Shown here piece after piece: positions 19,382 to 27,206 of a DNA stretch of 39,975 bases (its first letter is position 1; each line of letters starts with the position of its first letter). Made by a program: the position numbers and the translations under genes. The notes under the pieces are model-generated. The model saw only the letters and a list, made by a program, of their open reading frames with translations. It searched no databases and was not told the origin of the DNA. Source of the DNA: a virus. The stretch covers positions 1 to 39,975 of the IMG/VR virus record IMGVR_UViG_3300003690_003363; one strand, given 5' to 3'.

Positions 19382-20824
19382 TTATGCACTGTAGAAGTCC
19401 TTGTCTTGCACGTGCCACCACCACTTCTTTCCACCTTCGAGGTCTTTGCCGGATGCTAGGTCTTTTGATTCTACTTCGTTCCAGTCATCACCTACCCAAT
19501 ACCAATTGATTCCCCGATCTGCTTCAGTATAGGTGGGCGGCGTGCCAGTCTGCGTGGTTGTTTGTGCGATGCCGGCCCCAGTGATGCCTATAACTTCTAC
19601 ATTATCTGCAAAATCTACTGGCCAACTTTTTGACGATGCTTTAGACGTGCCATGAGTTGCTGTCTTTGTATAATTTTTATAAAAATGATTATAACATTTG
19701 TTGAATAGGCCCTTTTTCTTGGTTCTGTCTGCCGCGGTTCCTGCTGCCCAGTGTATATAATCTTTGTCAGCAGAGGCTTTAAAAGTGTTGGTTTTCGAAC
19801 TCCAACCATAGGGTGTTAGTAACACGTCATCCATATCAGCAATTGGCTTAAGTTTAGCATTTATACAATCACTACCGTCTGGCATCTGATGTTTGCAAGG
19901 CTGTTTCTTGGCAGCATCTAAAAAAAACTTAATATCAGCTGCGAATCCATATTGGTGATTTGAATAACACGGAGCTTCTGGCTTGAGGGCGCCGGTGCAG
20001 GTCGGGAACACATATAATACCCATTGGTGTTTTGGGCTTCGACGTATAGAATTTATTTGTGCTGTCAGGCCGGCAGCCTTTGCTCTCTCAATAAATCTCT
20101 GAACCCGTGGTTGAACAGATGCGTCTAACGCACCTAAAGTTTTTGTAATTCTAAAATATGATGGTATATCGTGAACTTCGAATGTGCCGTCGGCGCGCTT
20201 GATTTTACATTGGCGCGGTTTAGTCATCTGGCCACTAGTGTTGGATATTATATTTGATGCTACTGCTGCTGCTTGGGCGCGCACGGGAGGGCCGCCCCAC
20301 CCGCCAGCCAGACTAACAAGAGAAAAACATTCCGTGCCGGCAGTGGCGCCGGGCTCTTCATTGCTAGTAAGACTTAAAAACCTTCCGTATTCAAGATTAT
20401 ACGTCTGATCTGATTGTTCTAATTCAATAAGTACTATATCTCCTCGCGAAACATTGGCAATTTCAATGACATTTGTACTTATAAAGGTGGTGTGCATAGC
20501 AATAATTCTATATGCCTCATTATCATTTGCTAAAAACGATGGATCACAGGGATCTGGCAAAAAAGAGTGTGGTGAATTTTCTCCCATAATGCGCGCTTTA
20601 AAAGCATATCGTGTTCCGCCATCATTACCGGTGGCGCCGCCGTCGATGGCCATGGCTTCATTAGAAGACAATGGAAACATATCAGTGAGGGCGCGCGCAG
20701 CAAATACAGTCTTGGCACCATAAGAATTACTTTGCATAGCCTTACGAAAAGCTTTACCAAATAGATCTATAGATTCTATATCATCCGTAAATGTTGTCCA
20801 GTCATATAATTCTCTATTTGACAT
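19382..20824 (-). CDS. Spike-like paralogue 1 with M15 peptidase domain
   Basis: 480 aa. Residues 1-180 form the module shared with the next two genes: ELYDWTTFTDD start, RALTDMFPLSSNEAMA, FKARIMGENSPHSFLPDPC and NLEYGRF, plausibly an OB-type baseplate/spike fold. Residues about 205-375 match M15 peptidases (D-Ala-D-Ala carboxypeptidase/VanY/L-Ala-D-Glu type): S288-N-H290...G293...D297 fits SxHxxGxAxD, and 'YIHWA' supplies H358. These would be the three zinc ligands of a peptidoglycan peptide-cleaving enzyme. The C-terminal ~85 residues are a separate Trp-rich tail. A virion-borne murein hydrolase that opens the cell wall at DNA entry is the natural reading. Zinc-ligand assignment is by motif; the virion location is inferred. 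Confidence 0.8.
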   Translation of the reverse strand: MSNRELYDWTTFTDDIESIDLFGKAFRKAMQSNSYGAKTVFAARALTDMFPLSSNEAMAIDGGATGNDGGTRYAFKARIMGENSPHSFLPDPCDPSFLANDNEAYRIIAMHTTFISTNVIEIANVSRGDIVLIELEQSDQTYNLEYGRFLSLTSNEEPGATAGTECFSLVSLAGGWGGPPVRAQAAAVASNIISNTSGQMTKPRQCKIKRADGTFEVHDIPSYFRITKTLGALDASVQPRVQRFIERAKAAGLTAQINSIRRSPKHQWVLYVFPTCTGALKPEAPCYSNHQYGFAADIKFFLDAAKKQPCKHQMPDGSDCINAKLKPIADMDDVLLTPYGWSSKTNTFKASADKDYIHWAAGTAADRTKKKGLFNKCYNHFYKNYTKTATHGTSKASSKSWPVDFADNVEVIGITGAGIAQTTTQTGTPPTYTEADRGINWYWVGDDWNEVESKDLASGKDLEGGKKWWWHVQDKDFYSA

Positions 20825-20846
20825 TGATTGTTCTCTTTATGTGTGA

Positions 20847-22040
20847 TTAACAAATATTACCTAGTAAAGTGTAATAATCGCTCGGATACGTGCCCAGGGC
20901 ATCGCCTTTTTCTTTACCGGCAGATCTCATTCTCTGTGCGCGAGTCAAACCTATCAAGTGAGAGGCAGCTATCATACCCGCCACGTCTTTCGGGTTGCTG
21001 AGATCGATTAAATTTCTTTTCTTAAGCCACAAGAATCTTGCGTTTGTGTAAGATTTCATAGCCTTATCTTGCACCCCGCCTTTGTTGGCTAACCATTCTG
21101 CTTTTGAGCCGGCACCTCGGCCGGAATTCCAATTCGAGTTATCGTCTACAAAGGCCCCTACTTTTGATTTACAACTAGATGATTGCGATTTACACGCACC
21201 AAGAGAAGTAATATCTTTTATAACACCATAGTCTTTTAACGCCTCAACACCAAACTGCCATTTTCCCATATAATGCCACTTGTTTGTCTCAGAGTATTTA
21301 CCGCCAGACTCTCTATCTCCCAGCACCTTCTTGTATTTTTCCCACAAAACAGTTCCAAAATAGGCCTCAACATCTTTAGCTGATGCATCTGCAGGTTGAC
21401 AGGTGGCCACTAGTGCGTGTTTTATGCTGTTAAAATTGATGGTTCTCTCTGAGCCATCCCCCGTAGGGACATGAGTAGTCGCAAACCCAGTGCCGGTCGC
21501 TGGAGGGCCTCCCCATTTTCCCATAAGGCCTATAAGACTGGCACATGCAGCTTCTTGTGTTGGTGATGGCTCTTCATGAGCGCTAATAGTTATAAATCTG
21601 CCATATTCTAAATTATATGAATGGTCGCTTCTATCTACTTCTACAACAACAATGTCTCCACGTGTCACATTTTCGCCGGAATCTGCAGAGAGACTTATAA
21701 AGGTGGTGTGCATGGCAATAATTCTATATGTTTCGCTGGTGTTTGCTAGAAATCCAGGCTCACAGGGGTTTGGGAGAAATGAGTGGGGAGAGTCATCTCC
21801 TATTATTCTTCCTTTGAACGCCCAGCGCGTGCTACCATCATTACCGGTGGCACCCCCATCGAGAGCCATGACTTCATTAGAGGACAGTGGAAACATATCA
21901 GTGAGTGCGCGTGCTTTGAAGCGTGTTTTTCCTGCATATACATCGCCGGCTAAACTTTTTCGCAAAGAGAACCCAAAAACATCTATGGATTCTATTGCGT
22001 CAGTGAACATTGACCAATCGAATATTTCTCTGTTCGACAT
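20847..22040 (-). CDS. Spike-like paralogue 2 with lytic transglycosylase-like domain
   Basis: 397 aa. Residues 1-180 repeat the shared N-terminal module (EIFDWSMFTDA start, FKGRIIGDDSPHSFLPNPC, NLEYGRF). From about residue 200 the sequence becomes a lysozyme-like fold: 'GDRESGGKYSETNKWHYMGKWQFG' (split motif, residues 241-264) has the catalytic Glu (E244) followed by the Ser-Gly-Gly and YxGxxQFG pattern of soluble lytic transglycosylases. The predicted action is cleavage of peptidoglycan glycan strands. Cys282 and Cys290 are close together in a loop. It has an AAGGAG site before the ATG at 22040 and is 26 nt from the preceding gene. Family identity is by motif, so a goose-type lysozyme relative is not excluded. 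Confidence 0.75.
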   Translation of the reverse strand: MSNREIFDWSMFTDAIESIDVFGFSLRKSLAGDVYAGKTRFKARALTDMFPLSSNEVMALDGGATGNDGSTRWAFKGRIIGDDSPHSFLPNPCEPGFLANTSETYRIIAMHTTFISLSADSGENVTRGDIVVVEVDRSDHSYNLEYGRFITISAHEEPSPTQEAACASLIGLMGKWGGPPATGTGFATTHVPTGDGSERTINFNSIKHALVATCQPADASAKDVEAYFGTVLWEKYKKVLGDRESGGKYSETNKWHYMGKWQFGVEALKDYGVIKDITSLGACKSQSSSCKSKVGAFVDDNSNWNSGRGAGSKAEWLANKGGVQDKAMKSYTNARFLWLKKRNLIDLSNPKDVAGMIAASHLIGLTRAQRMRSAGKEKGDALGTYPSDYYTLLGNIC

Positions 22041-22066
22041 TAAAATCTCCTTTTTGCTATCATCTC

Positions 22067-23368
22067 TTATGGTTTATACATCCAATTGTATAATCTCCAG
22101 TTAAGGCCACCGGTTTTTGCGTGGGCCTGGGCCTCTGCGTCAGGGTTTCCGTGATAATCTGTTGTCATTTTCCAGGCGCCTCCAAATTTCTTTGTATATC
22201 TAAATAGGTCTCCATGATCGAGAGATGAGTCCTGGGAGAGTTTCCACTTTACACCTATTGCTCCGGTACGATCAACGCCGTGTGTACAGTGAAAATATGT
22301 GTTGCCGCCTCTTAAAGAATTTTCAATTCGTCGCCATTCCGCTGCATTTGGTACTTTGACTTTATTCATAGTTACTTGGTACCATTCCATGTCCAAACTT
22401 TCTGCCCAAAGCTGCTCGCAGGGCTTCTTACCACCCTGGCCGGCACAACCAATACTATCATCTTTAATACCACATTTGCCTCTTCCTCCTTTTGATCTCA
22501 CAGCTGCGTCTGCCGCCAAACTAATAATTGTTTTGAGTCCAAATGTGTCACGCATGACTTGCAATTGCGCTTTGCTGGTTATTGTGGCGCCGCGGTAATT
22601 ACCGTTTCCGGGCGTAATCTCGGCAAAACGATCTGGTGGTGCTGCAATTCCGGTCTTGGCGAACTGTGCTTCTCCTTGGCAATTTTCATTTTCGCAAAAG
22701 CCTCGCCGGCCGTCCGGGCACGGAGGTGTTGCTGTGCCGTCCACAAAAGGCGCCAAAGTTTGTATTTTGCCGTCCCAAGTAGAAGTAGAAGCTCCGTCGC
22801 CCAACTGGCTGCCAACTGTGAACGGCTTGTGCGTTATTGCGCCGAAAAGACTTACTAAAGCTGCACATTCGCTCGCGGATCCAGGGGACGGATCTTCTAC
22901 ACTAATTAGTTCTTCAAAGGTGCCATATTCTAAATTATAGGACTGGTCGGCTCTTTCTAATTTAACCAGAACAACATCCCCTCTTGTAACTGGCGTTGCT
23001 TTTGATGTTGATGGGCTTAAAAAAGTAGTGTGCAACGAAATAACTCTATATGTCTGCTGCAGATCTGCAGCCCAGGTTGGATCACACGGGTTGGGAAGAA
23101 ATGAATGTGGTGAATTCTCTCCCATAATACGTGCCTTAAATGCCATACGCGGCTCTGAGCCACCGGCGGCATTGGTTGCACCTCCATCAATTGCCATGGC
23201 CTCATTAGAAGACAATTCATATGAATCTGTAATAGCCCTAGCTTTAAAAACAGTAGGATCACTATACCTCTCGTCGGCCAGACCCCATCTAATTAGGTTC
23301 CCAACTAAACTTAAAGATTCTTCATCATCTGTAAACGTTGTCCAATCGTATAATTCATTATTGGCCAC
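22067..23368 (-). CDS. Spike-like paralogue 3 with PTP/dual-specificity phosphatase-like domain
   Basis: 433 aa. The start is GTG at 23368, 9 nt after a GGAG, overlapping the previous stop by 11 nt; the resulting MANNELYDWTTFTDD start aligns with its two paralogues. Residues 1-180 are the shared module. After a Cys-rich linker (about 217-230) comes a domain with 'YRGATITSKAQL', 'FGLKTIISLAAD' and H360-C361-THGVD-R367-TG, which fits the HCx5R(S/T) P-loop of cysteine-based phosphatases, plus the helix that normally follows it. The known chemistry is phosphate-ester hydrolysis through a cysteinyl-phosphate. Its substrate here is unknown: a host phosphoprotein, an inositol phosphate or a phosphorylated cell-surface polymer are options. 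The motif is seen; the activity and virion location are inferred. Confidence 0.7.
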   Translation of the reverse strand: MANNELYDWTTFTDDEESLSLVGNLIRWGLADERYSDPTVFKARAITDSYELSSNEAMAIDGGATNAAGGSEPRMAFKARIMGENSPHSFLPNPCDPTWAADLQQTYRVISLHTTFLSPSTSKATPVTRGDVVLVKLERADQSYNLEYGTFEELISVEDPSPGSASECAALVSLFGAITHKPFTVGSQLGDGASTSTWDGKIQTLAPFVDGTATPPCPDGRRGFCENENCQGEAQFAKTGIAAPPDRFAEITPGNGNYRGATITSKAQLQVMRDTFGLKTIISLAADAAVRSKGGRGKCGIKDDSIGCAGQGGKKPCEQLWAESLDMEWYQVTMNKVKVPNAAEWRRIENSLRGGNTYFHCTHGVDRTGAIGVKWKLSQDSSLDHGDLFRYTKKFGGAWKMTTDYHGNPDAEAQAHAKTGGLNWRLYNWMYKP

Positions 23369-23666
23369 CTTCGGGTTCTCCAGATACTTGAATCATATCA
23401 AAAAGTTGATTCTTGTCTTCGTCAGAAAGATCGATGGATACGTTTTGATTTTTTTGTTGTAGCGCTATCAGTTTAACTAGCTGCTCATTTGATCGCTGCA
23501 TTGTTTCAACGTGCTTGGCTGCGACTGGGCTTAGACTTCTGTTTTGCTCAGCATCCATTGCAATTTGATTTGCAATTTCGTTCAAAAATTCTTGGGCTGA
23601 CCTTCTGTCGTTTCGGATATTCTCTAAAGCTTCGTCGATTAAGCCGCTTAAATTATTCTTCTTCAT
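23358..23666 (-). CDS. Small helical protein downstream of the sigma factor
   Basis: 102 aa starting at ATG 23666, which overlaps the sigma-like stop as ATGA and has GGAG 6 nt upstream; a longer start at 23684 is less likely. The sequence is almost wholly helical and charged, with 'LIDEALENIRNDRRSAQEFL' near the start, a possible coiled coil (about residues 45-80) and an acidic C-terminus. I do not recognise a family. Coupling to the sigma-like gene upstream and to the first spike-like paralogue downstream suggests a small regulator or a chaperone for the tail protein, but nothing in the sequence decides this. Confidence 0.6.
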   Translation of the reverse strand: MKKNNLSGLIDEALENIRNDRRSAQEFLNEIANQIAMDAEQNRSLSPVAAKHVETMQRSNEQLVKLIALQQKNQNVSIDLSDEDKNQLFDMIQVSGEPEGGQ

Positions 23667-24373
23667 AAAGCTCCGTTTTCCCAATTTTGTCTAAAGAATG
23701 AATATTTCTTTCTAAACTTCTTAAGAGAATTCACAATCTGTTTTGTATTCAGCCCTGTGATTTCTCTCAGGTATAGATAAATAGCTTTCTTATTAAAAAT
23801 CTCGATGTCCTCCTTTGATTCGAAAAGCACAATAATTGCTTTATATACTTTTAAATCGTTTTCTTTCATCTGGGATGTGTCCCATGATTTTATTTCTTTA
23901 TAAAACCGATCCCAAAACTCTTCTTCTTCTCGGTTGGATAGATATGATTCGTTTGTCGACAGATATTCTTCTTCGTATGATTTAGATATGTTGTCGTAAT
24001 CAATTTCGCGACGGTTTCTCTTTTGTTGTTTTTTAACTTTATGAATAAACCAGTTCTTTGTAATCACCGAAAAATATGAAAACGCCTTCGAACCTTTTGA
24101 TGGGTCGAACTTGTCCAAAATGGTCATCAACCATATCTTACATTCGTCTCGCAAATAATCAATATTTGGTAAATTTGTAAACTTGTAAGTAAAGACGATT
24201 TTATCAACCATTTCATTAAACGCTGGTTGAATCCATTTAATATACAATTCTGTTCGTTCACGCTTACAGCTTGTGTTAGAATAACGAATTATTGCATTTT
24301 CATGGTCTTTCGTAAAGTAATGATTTTTTTTACGCCTCTTTACTGGCGTTGGTTTCCGTTTCAATATTGTCAA
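23663..24373 (-). CDS. gp55: RNA polymerase sigma factor, T4 gp55-like (late)
   Basis: 236 aa. Residues about 70-120 carry a sigma region-2-like block: 'LRDECKIWLMTILDKFDPSKG' (split) then 'SYFSVITKNWFIHKVKKQQKR', the core RNAP-binding and promoter-melting helices typical of gp55-type sigma factors. The C-terminal half is acidic, then helical with a basic end ('QIVNSLKKFRKKYSFFRQNW'). In T4, gp55 directs host RNA polymerase to late promoters. No ATG is available near the start: TTG 24373 or TTG 24364 are the candidates, with an AGAAGAAG stretch placed better for the second. The 5' end overlaps the preceding gene by 44 nt (35 nt with the second start). Family assignment is strong by pattern; a late-gene role is by analogy. 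Confidence 0.75.
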   Translation of the reverse strand: MTILKRKPTPVKRRKKNHYFTKDHENAIIRYSNTSCKRERTELYIKWIQPAFNEMVDKIVFTYKFTNLPNIDYLRDECKIWLMTILDKFDPSKGSKAFSYFSVITKNWFIHKVKKQQKRNRREIDYDNISKSYEEEYLSTNESYLSNREEEEFWDRFYKEIKSWDTSQMKENDLKVYKAIIVLFESKEDIEIFNKKAIYLYLREITGLNTKQIVNSLKKFRKKYSFFRQNWENGAL

Positions 24374-24662
24374 CTTCTTCTTCCGTTAGTGTATATATGT
24401 GCTCAAATGTTTCTAATTGTTCATTAAAAGAGACCGCATGCTTCAATAAACTCTCAAGCGTTTGATCTCCATAAAACATCTCAAGTTCGTATACTTGATT
24501 AAGATGTTCAGCAAATGAATCAATCATTTGTTGCAAGTCCCACAATTCATCTGCTATAGCAAGAAGGCGCACCACTACGGCGCGAGCGTAGATAAAGAGG
24601 CCAACGTTTAATATAGTCGACACAGTTAAGATTGCAAAAAGCACTATTTCAAGTCTTGTCAT
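24330..24662 (-). CDS. Small single-pass membrane protein, unknown
   Basis: 110 aa. Residues about 5-30 ('EIVLFAILTVSTILNVGLFI') form one clear transmembrane helix or signal anchor, followed by a basic 'YARAVVVRLL'. The rest is a helical cytoplasmic-type domain with 'IDSFAEHLNQVYELEMFYGD' and a Glu-rich end. I have the impression of comparable proteins in T4-like marine phages, as hypothetical ORFs near replication or transcription genes; no function is established. The start overlaps the zinc-ribbon gene by 14 nt and the stop overlaps the sigma gene by 44 nt, so it is part of a tightly coupled small-gene run. Confidence 0.65.
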   Translation of the reverse strand: MTRLEIVLFAILTVSTILNVGLFIYARAVVVRLLAIADELWDLQQMIDSFAEHLNQVYELEMFYGDQTLESLLKHAVSFNEQLETFEHIYTLTEEEVDNIETETNASKEA

Positions 24663-24915
24663 ATTTTTTTTCTTTCATTTCCTTTTTTTGTTTTTTTAGA
24701 ATTTCACGATTTTCTTCTATCTTTTCATTTGTCAAGTCGCCCGTTTGCTGCTCTTCTTCTTGATCGTTGAGCCCTTGTACAATAGGGACGCTTAATAATT
24801 TATGTAAACTGTTCTTTTCTCCGCAGACAGAACAATCTGTTGCCTTTTCTTTAAGGCTATGAAGAATTATAGATATGCGGGTGCACTTTCCGCATTCATA
24901 GCGATATCTTGGCAT
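24649..24915 (-). CDS. FmdB-type zinc-ribbon protein
   Basis: 88 aa. The start MPRYRYEC with C8-x2-C11 and C28-x2-C31 is the classic FmdB/CxxC zinc ribbon, which opens with a short MPxYxYxC strand. After residue 50 the protein becomes a highly charged Glu/Lys/Gln-rich tail, probably disordered or coiled. FmdB-type ribbons are common in small bacterial and phage proteins; the founding member was described as a formamidase regulator, but in phages the role is unknown (nucleic-acid or protein binding is likely). It sits 3 nt from the upstream gene. Confidence 0.75.
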   Translation of the reverse strand: MPRYRYECGKCTRISIILHSLKEKATDCSVCGEKNSLHKLLSVPIVQGLNDQEEEQQTGDLTNEKIEENREILKKQKKEMKEKKYDKT

Positions 24916-24918
24916 ACG

Positions 24919-25128
24919 CTACTGCTCTGCTAGAGCTTTTAATTCTTCTTCGGTTACTTTTTCATTGTTAGATACTCGCACAGTTGGCGGGTTCTTAACA
25001 ACTAAGCCGTCTTTGCCACCATCTTCTAACTTGAATCCTTTCAAAACAGGTACAATATCTGTCTGAGTCATCAAAGATTCCTGTAGTGCCAGCATGATGG
25101 CGCCCAGTGCTTGGTTTGATAAATGCAT
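24919..25128 (-). CDS. Small conserved-looking phage protein, 69 aa
   Basis: Starts with ATG 25128 preceded by AAGGAG at good spacing. The N-terminus is a short amphipathic helix ('NQALGAIMLALQESLM'), the middle has 'IVPVLKGFKLE' and the end is 'VTEEELKALAEQ', another helix. No known domain. The strong ribosome-binding site, its fit in the operon and its ordinary codon use make it a likely real gene. Confidence 0.6.
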   Translation of the reverse strand: MHLSNQALGAIMLALQESLMTQTDIVPVLKGFKLEDGGKDGLVVKNPPTVRVSNNEKVTEEELKALAEQ

Positions 25129-25139
25129 TTTTTCTCCTT

Positions 25140-25337
25140 TTATATTTTTTCTAGGCGTTCGCTGCCTAGAGACAAAATGTCTTCGTGTTCAGTTCTGTAT
25201 ACCTCGTATACAGAATATATATTTTTTTCATATTCATGTTCTTTTATTCCCATTATTATGCCTAGGCCTGCATCTATTACAATATAGTCATCATATACGT
25301 CCTGCCACTTAACAAGATCGCCTATTTTGTGATTCAT
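25140..25337 (-). CDS. Small SH3/KOW-like beta protein, 65 aa
   Basis: Begins [13 protein letters not shown], where a G-D-x-V-x-W opening and alternating beta strands ('[14 protein letters not shown]', 'YSVYEVYR') resemble small SH3-like or KOW-like barrels often found in phage genomes as hypothetical proteins. Its ATG overlaps the gmd stop as ATGA, so it is translationally coupled to the end of the glycan operon although it is unlikely to be a sugar enzyme. Function unknown. Confidence 0.6.
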   Translation of the reverse strand: MNHKIGDLVKWQDVYDDYIVIDAGLGIIMGIKEHEYEKNIYSVYEVYRTEHEDILSLGSERLEKI

Positions 25338-26305
25338 TTGGTGAATGCCTTTAGATCTTCATCATACATCATTTTTGCCAATTCTTTAAATTTTACCTTT
25401 GGCTCCCAACCTAGTTTGTTTTTTGCCTTGGTCGCATCTCCTAATAAAAGTGGAACTTCATGTGGCCTAAATAGTCGCTCATCAATTTCAACATGATCAT
25501 CTATGTTTAAACCAGCATATATAAATACTTCCTCTAAAAATTCTCTTACGGTATGTGTCTCGCCTGTGGCTATTACATAGTCATCTGGAATCTCTTGCTG
25601 CAGCATGAGCCACATGACTTCCACATAATCGCCCGCAAAGCCCCAGTCTCTTTTTGCATCCAGATTCCCAAGGTATAACTTATCTTGTAAACCCAAGTTA
25701 ATCTTAGCTGCAGCCTGAGTAATCTTGCGTGTCACAAACGTTTCGCCGCGGCGCGGGGACTCATGGTTAAAAAGGATTCCACTAGAAATATGCATATCGT
25801 AGCTTTCGCGGTAATTTCTGCATACGTTGTGGGCGAACACCTTTGCACAGGCATACGGACTTGCCGGCATCAAACGTGTTGTTTCGCTTTGTGGGTGGTC
25901 CGGGTTGTCTCCAAACATCTCTGATGACGATGCTTGATATATCTTGGTATTCGGACAAATGTTTCTAACTGCTTCTAACAGCTTTAAAGTACCCATGGCA
26001 ACAATATCGGCTGTTTCCTCTGGGGTTTCGAAAGAAACTCTGACGTGTGACTGGGCAGCCAAATTATAAATTTCATCTGGTTCGTATTCAAGCAACAACC
26101 TATATATTGCTCCAGAGTCAGTCATGTTGCCATAACGAAGCTCAAAGTTTGGGTTGCTAAATATGTGGTCGATCCTGCCAGTGGATATTGTAGATGTCCT
26201 TCTTTTGACTCCTACAACTTTATATCCTTTTTCTAATAATAATTCGGCCAAATAAGAGCCGTCTTGTCCAGTTACTCCTGTAACTAACGCTGTTTTATTC
26301 GCCAT
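25334..26305 (-). CDS. gmd: GDP-mannose 4,6-dehydratase
   Basis: 323 aa from ATG 26305, which has GAGG upstream and overlaps the fcl stop by 11 nt; an upstream extension to 26374 would overlap fcl further and lies outside the domain. The enzyme converts GDP-D-mannose to GDP-4-keto-6-deoxy-D-mannose with bound NADP. Motifs are G10-x2-G13-x2-G16 (Rossmann), 'NLAAQSHV', the S-S-S-E catalytic stretch (126-129) and Y151-x3-K155. '[11 protein letters not shown]' and '[14 protein letters not shown]' are typical of GMD rather than RmlB. It is slightly shorter than bacterial GMD (345-370 aa). It is the last sugar gene of the block and pairs with fcl immediately upstream. Confidence 0.93.
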   Translation of the reverse strand: MANKTALVTGVTGQDGSYLAELLLEKGYKVVGVKRRTSTISTGRIDHIFSNPNFELRYGNMTDSGAIYRLLLEYEPDEIYNLAAQSHVRVSFETPEETADIVAMGTLKLLEAVRNICPNTKIYQASSSEMFGDNPDHPQSETTRLMPASPYACAKVFAHNVCRNYRESYDMHISSGILFNHESPRRGETFVTRKITQAAAKINLGLQDKLYLGNLDAKRDWGFAGDYVEVMWLMLQQEIPDDYVIATGETHTVREFLEEVFIYAGLNIDDHVEIDERLFRPHEVPLLLGDATKAKNKLGWEPKVKFKELAKMMYDEDLKAFTK

Positions 26306-27206
26306 TGGTGCCTCTGTTTTCTTCGTACCATTCGTATGCCTTTTTAACACCCTCAGCAAACGGGGTAAATTCAAAATCGCCGATCAGGTTTAACAAATAT
26401 TCATTGCTGCCGTCTTTTCTAAACTGGCCGTCCAACTTATCATTAAACTTTATTTGAACGTCTTTATCGAGCTGTTCTCTTAATGTGTTGATCATATCTA
26501 ATATCGAAAAGTTCTCGTGCGGGCTAACAATTACAGGAACGTCGCTATGATGCTTCTCTAGTAATATTGGAATTATTTTTGCCAGATCGTCCACATATAT
26601 TTCTTGTCTTAGTGTCTTGCCTGTTCCCCAAAATTCTAAAATATCTCTGTCGGATGCCTCGTAAAACTTTCTAATCAGCGCCGGAACAAAATGGGAACTA
26701 TCGTAATCAAAGTTGTCCTCTGGGCCATAAATATTAGATGGACAGAATGTGGAGTAATCAAGTCCATATTGTTTTCTATATGAATTTATTTGAATATATA
26801 AAGAGCGCTTAGAATAACCATAGGAAAGGTTGGTCTTTTCCGGTGGGCCAGATAAAATATCCTTTTCGATCAGCGGATACTCCTGCGCCACACCCGGAAA
26901 CGTGCACGTGCTTAAAGCGGCCAATATTCTTTTAACACCGTGAAGGTATCCTTGGTGAACAACATTTGTATTAATCATTGTATTTAAATAATAAAACTCA
27001 GCGGGCCTTGAATTATTTGCCTTAATCCCCCCAACCTTGCCAGCCATATGTATAACGGCATCGGGCTGTAACTCTTGATACATTCTTTTGCAGTCTTCAG
27101 TTGAGACCAGATTATAATCTTTTGATGACAAATATGTCCAGCCTGGCTTTATCTTTGCTAGCCTCTTGCCAACAAACCCTGTACCTCCCGTGACGACAAC
27201 TTTCAT
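26295..27206 (-). CDS. fcl: GDP-L-fucose synthase (epimerase/reductase)
   Basis: 303 aa. It converts the GMD product to GDP-L-fucose by 3,5-epimerisation and NADPH reduction. It shows G7-G-T-G10-F-V-G13, '[21 protein letters not shown]' (split signature of Fcl/WcaG), S99-T-C101 and Y129-x3-K133, and '[12 protein letters not shown]' before the substrate-binding 'FVPALIRKF'. The start overlaps the methyltransferase stop as ATGA. With gmd directly downstream it forms the two-step GDP-fucose route. It could instead serve a variant GDP-deoxyhexose if the neighbouring methyltransferase acts on the keto intermediate. Confidence 0.92.
   Translation of the reverse strand: MKVVVTGGTGFVGKRLAKIKPGWTYLSSKDYNLVSTEDCKRMYQELQPDAVIHMAGKVGGIKANNSRPAEFYYLNTMINTNVVHQGYLHGVKRILAALSTCTFPGVAQEYPLIEKDILSGPPEKTNLSYGYSKRSLYIQINSYRKQYGLDYSTFCPSNIYGPEDNFDYDSSHFVPALIRKFYEASDRDILEFWGTGKTLRQEIYVDDLAKIIPILLEKHHSDVPVIVSPHENFSILDMINTLREQLDKDVQIKFNDKLDGQFRKDGSNEYLLNLIGDFEFTPFAEGVKKAYEWYEENRGTNGE

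Noticed and set aside
24661-24700. T-rich stretch on plus strand as a possible terminator
   Set aside because: In the transcribed direction it is A-rich, encodes the Lys-rich tail of the zinc-ribbon protein, and has no stable hairpin next to it.
26306-26374. Longer N-terminus for GDP-mannose dehydratase
   Set aside because: The extra 23 residues overlap fcl, are basic and non-homologous-looking, and the inner ATG has a GAGG site and begins at the Rossmann fold.
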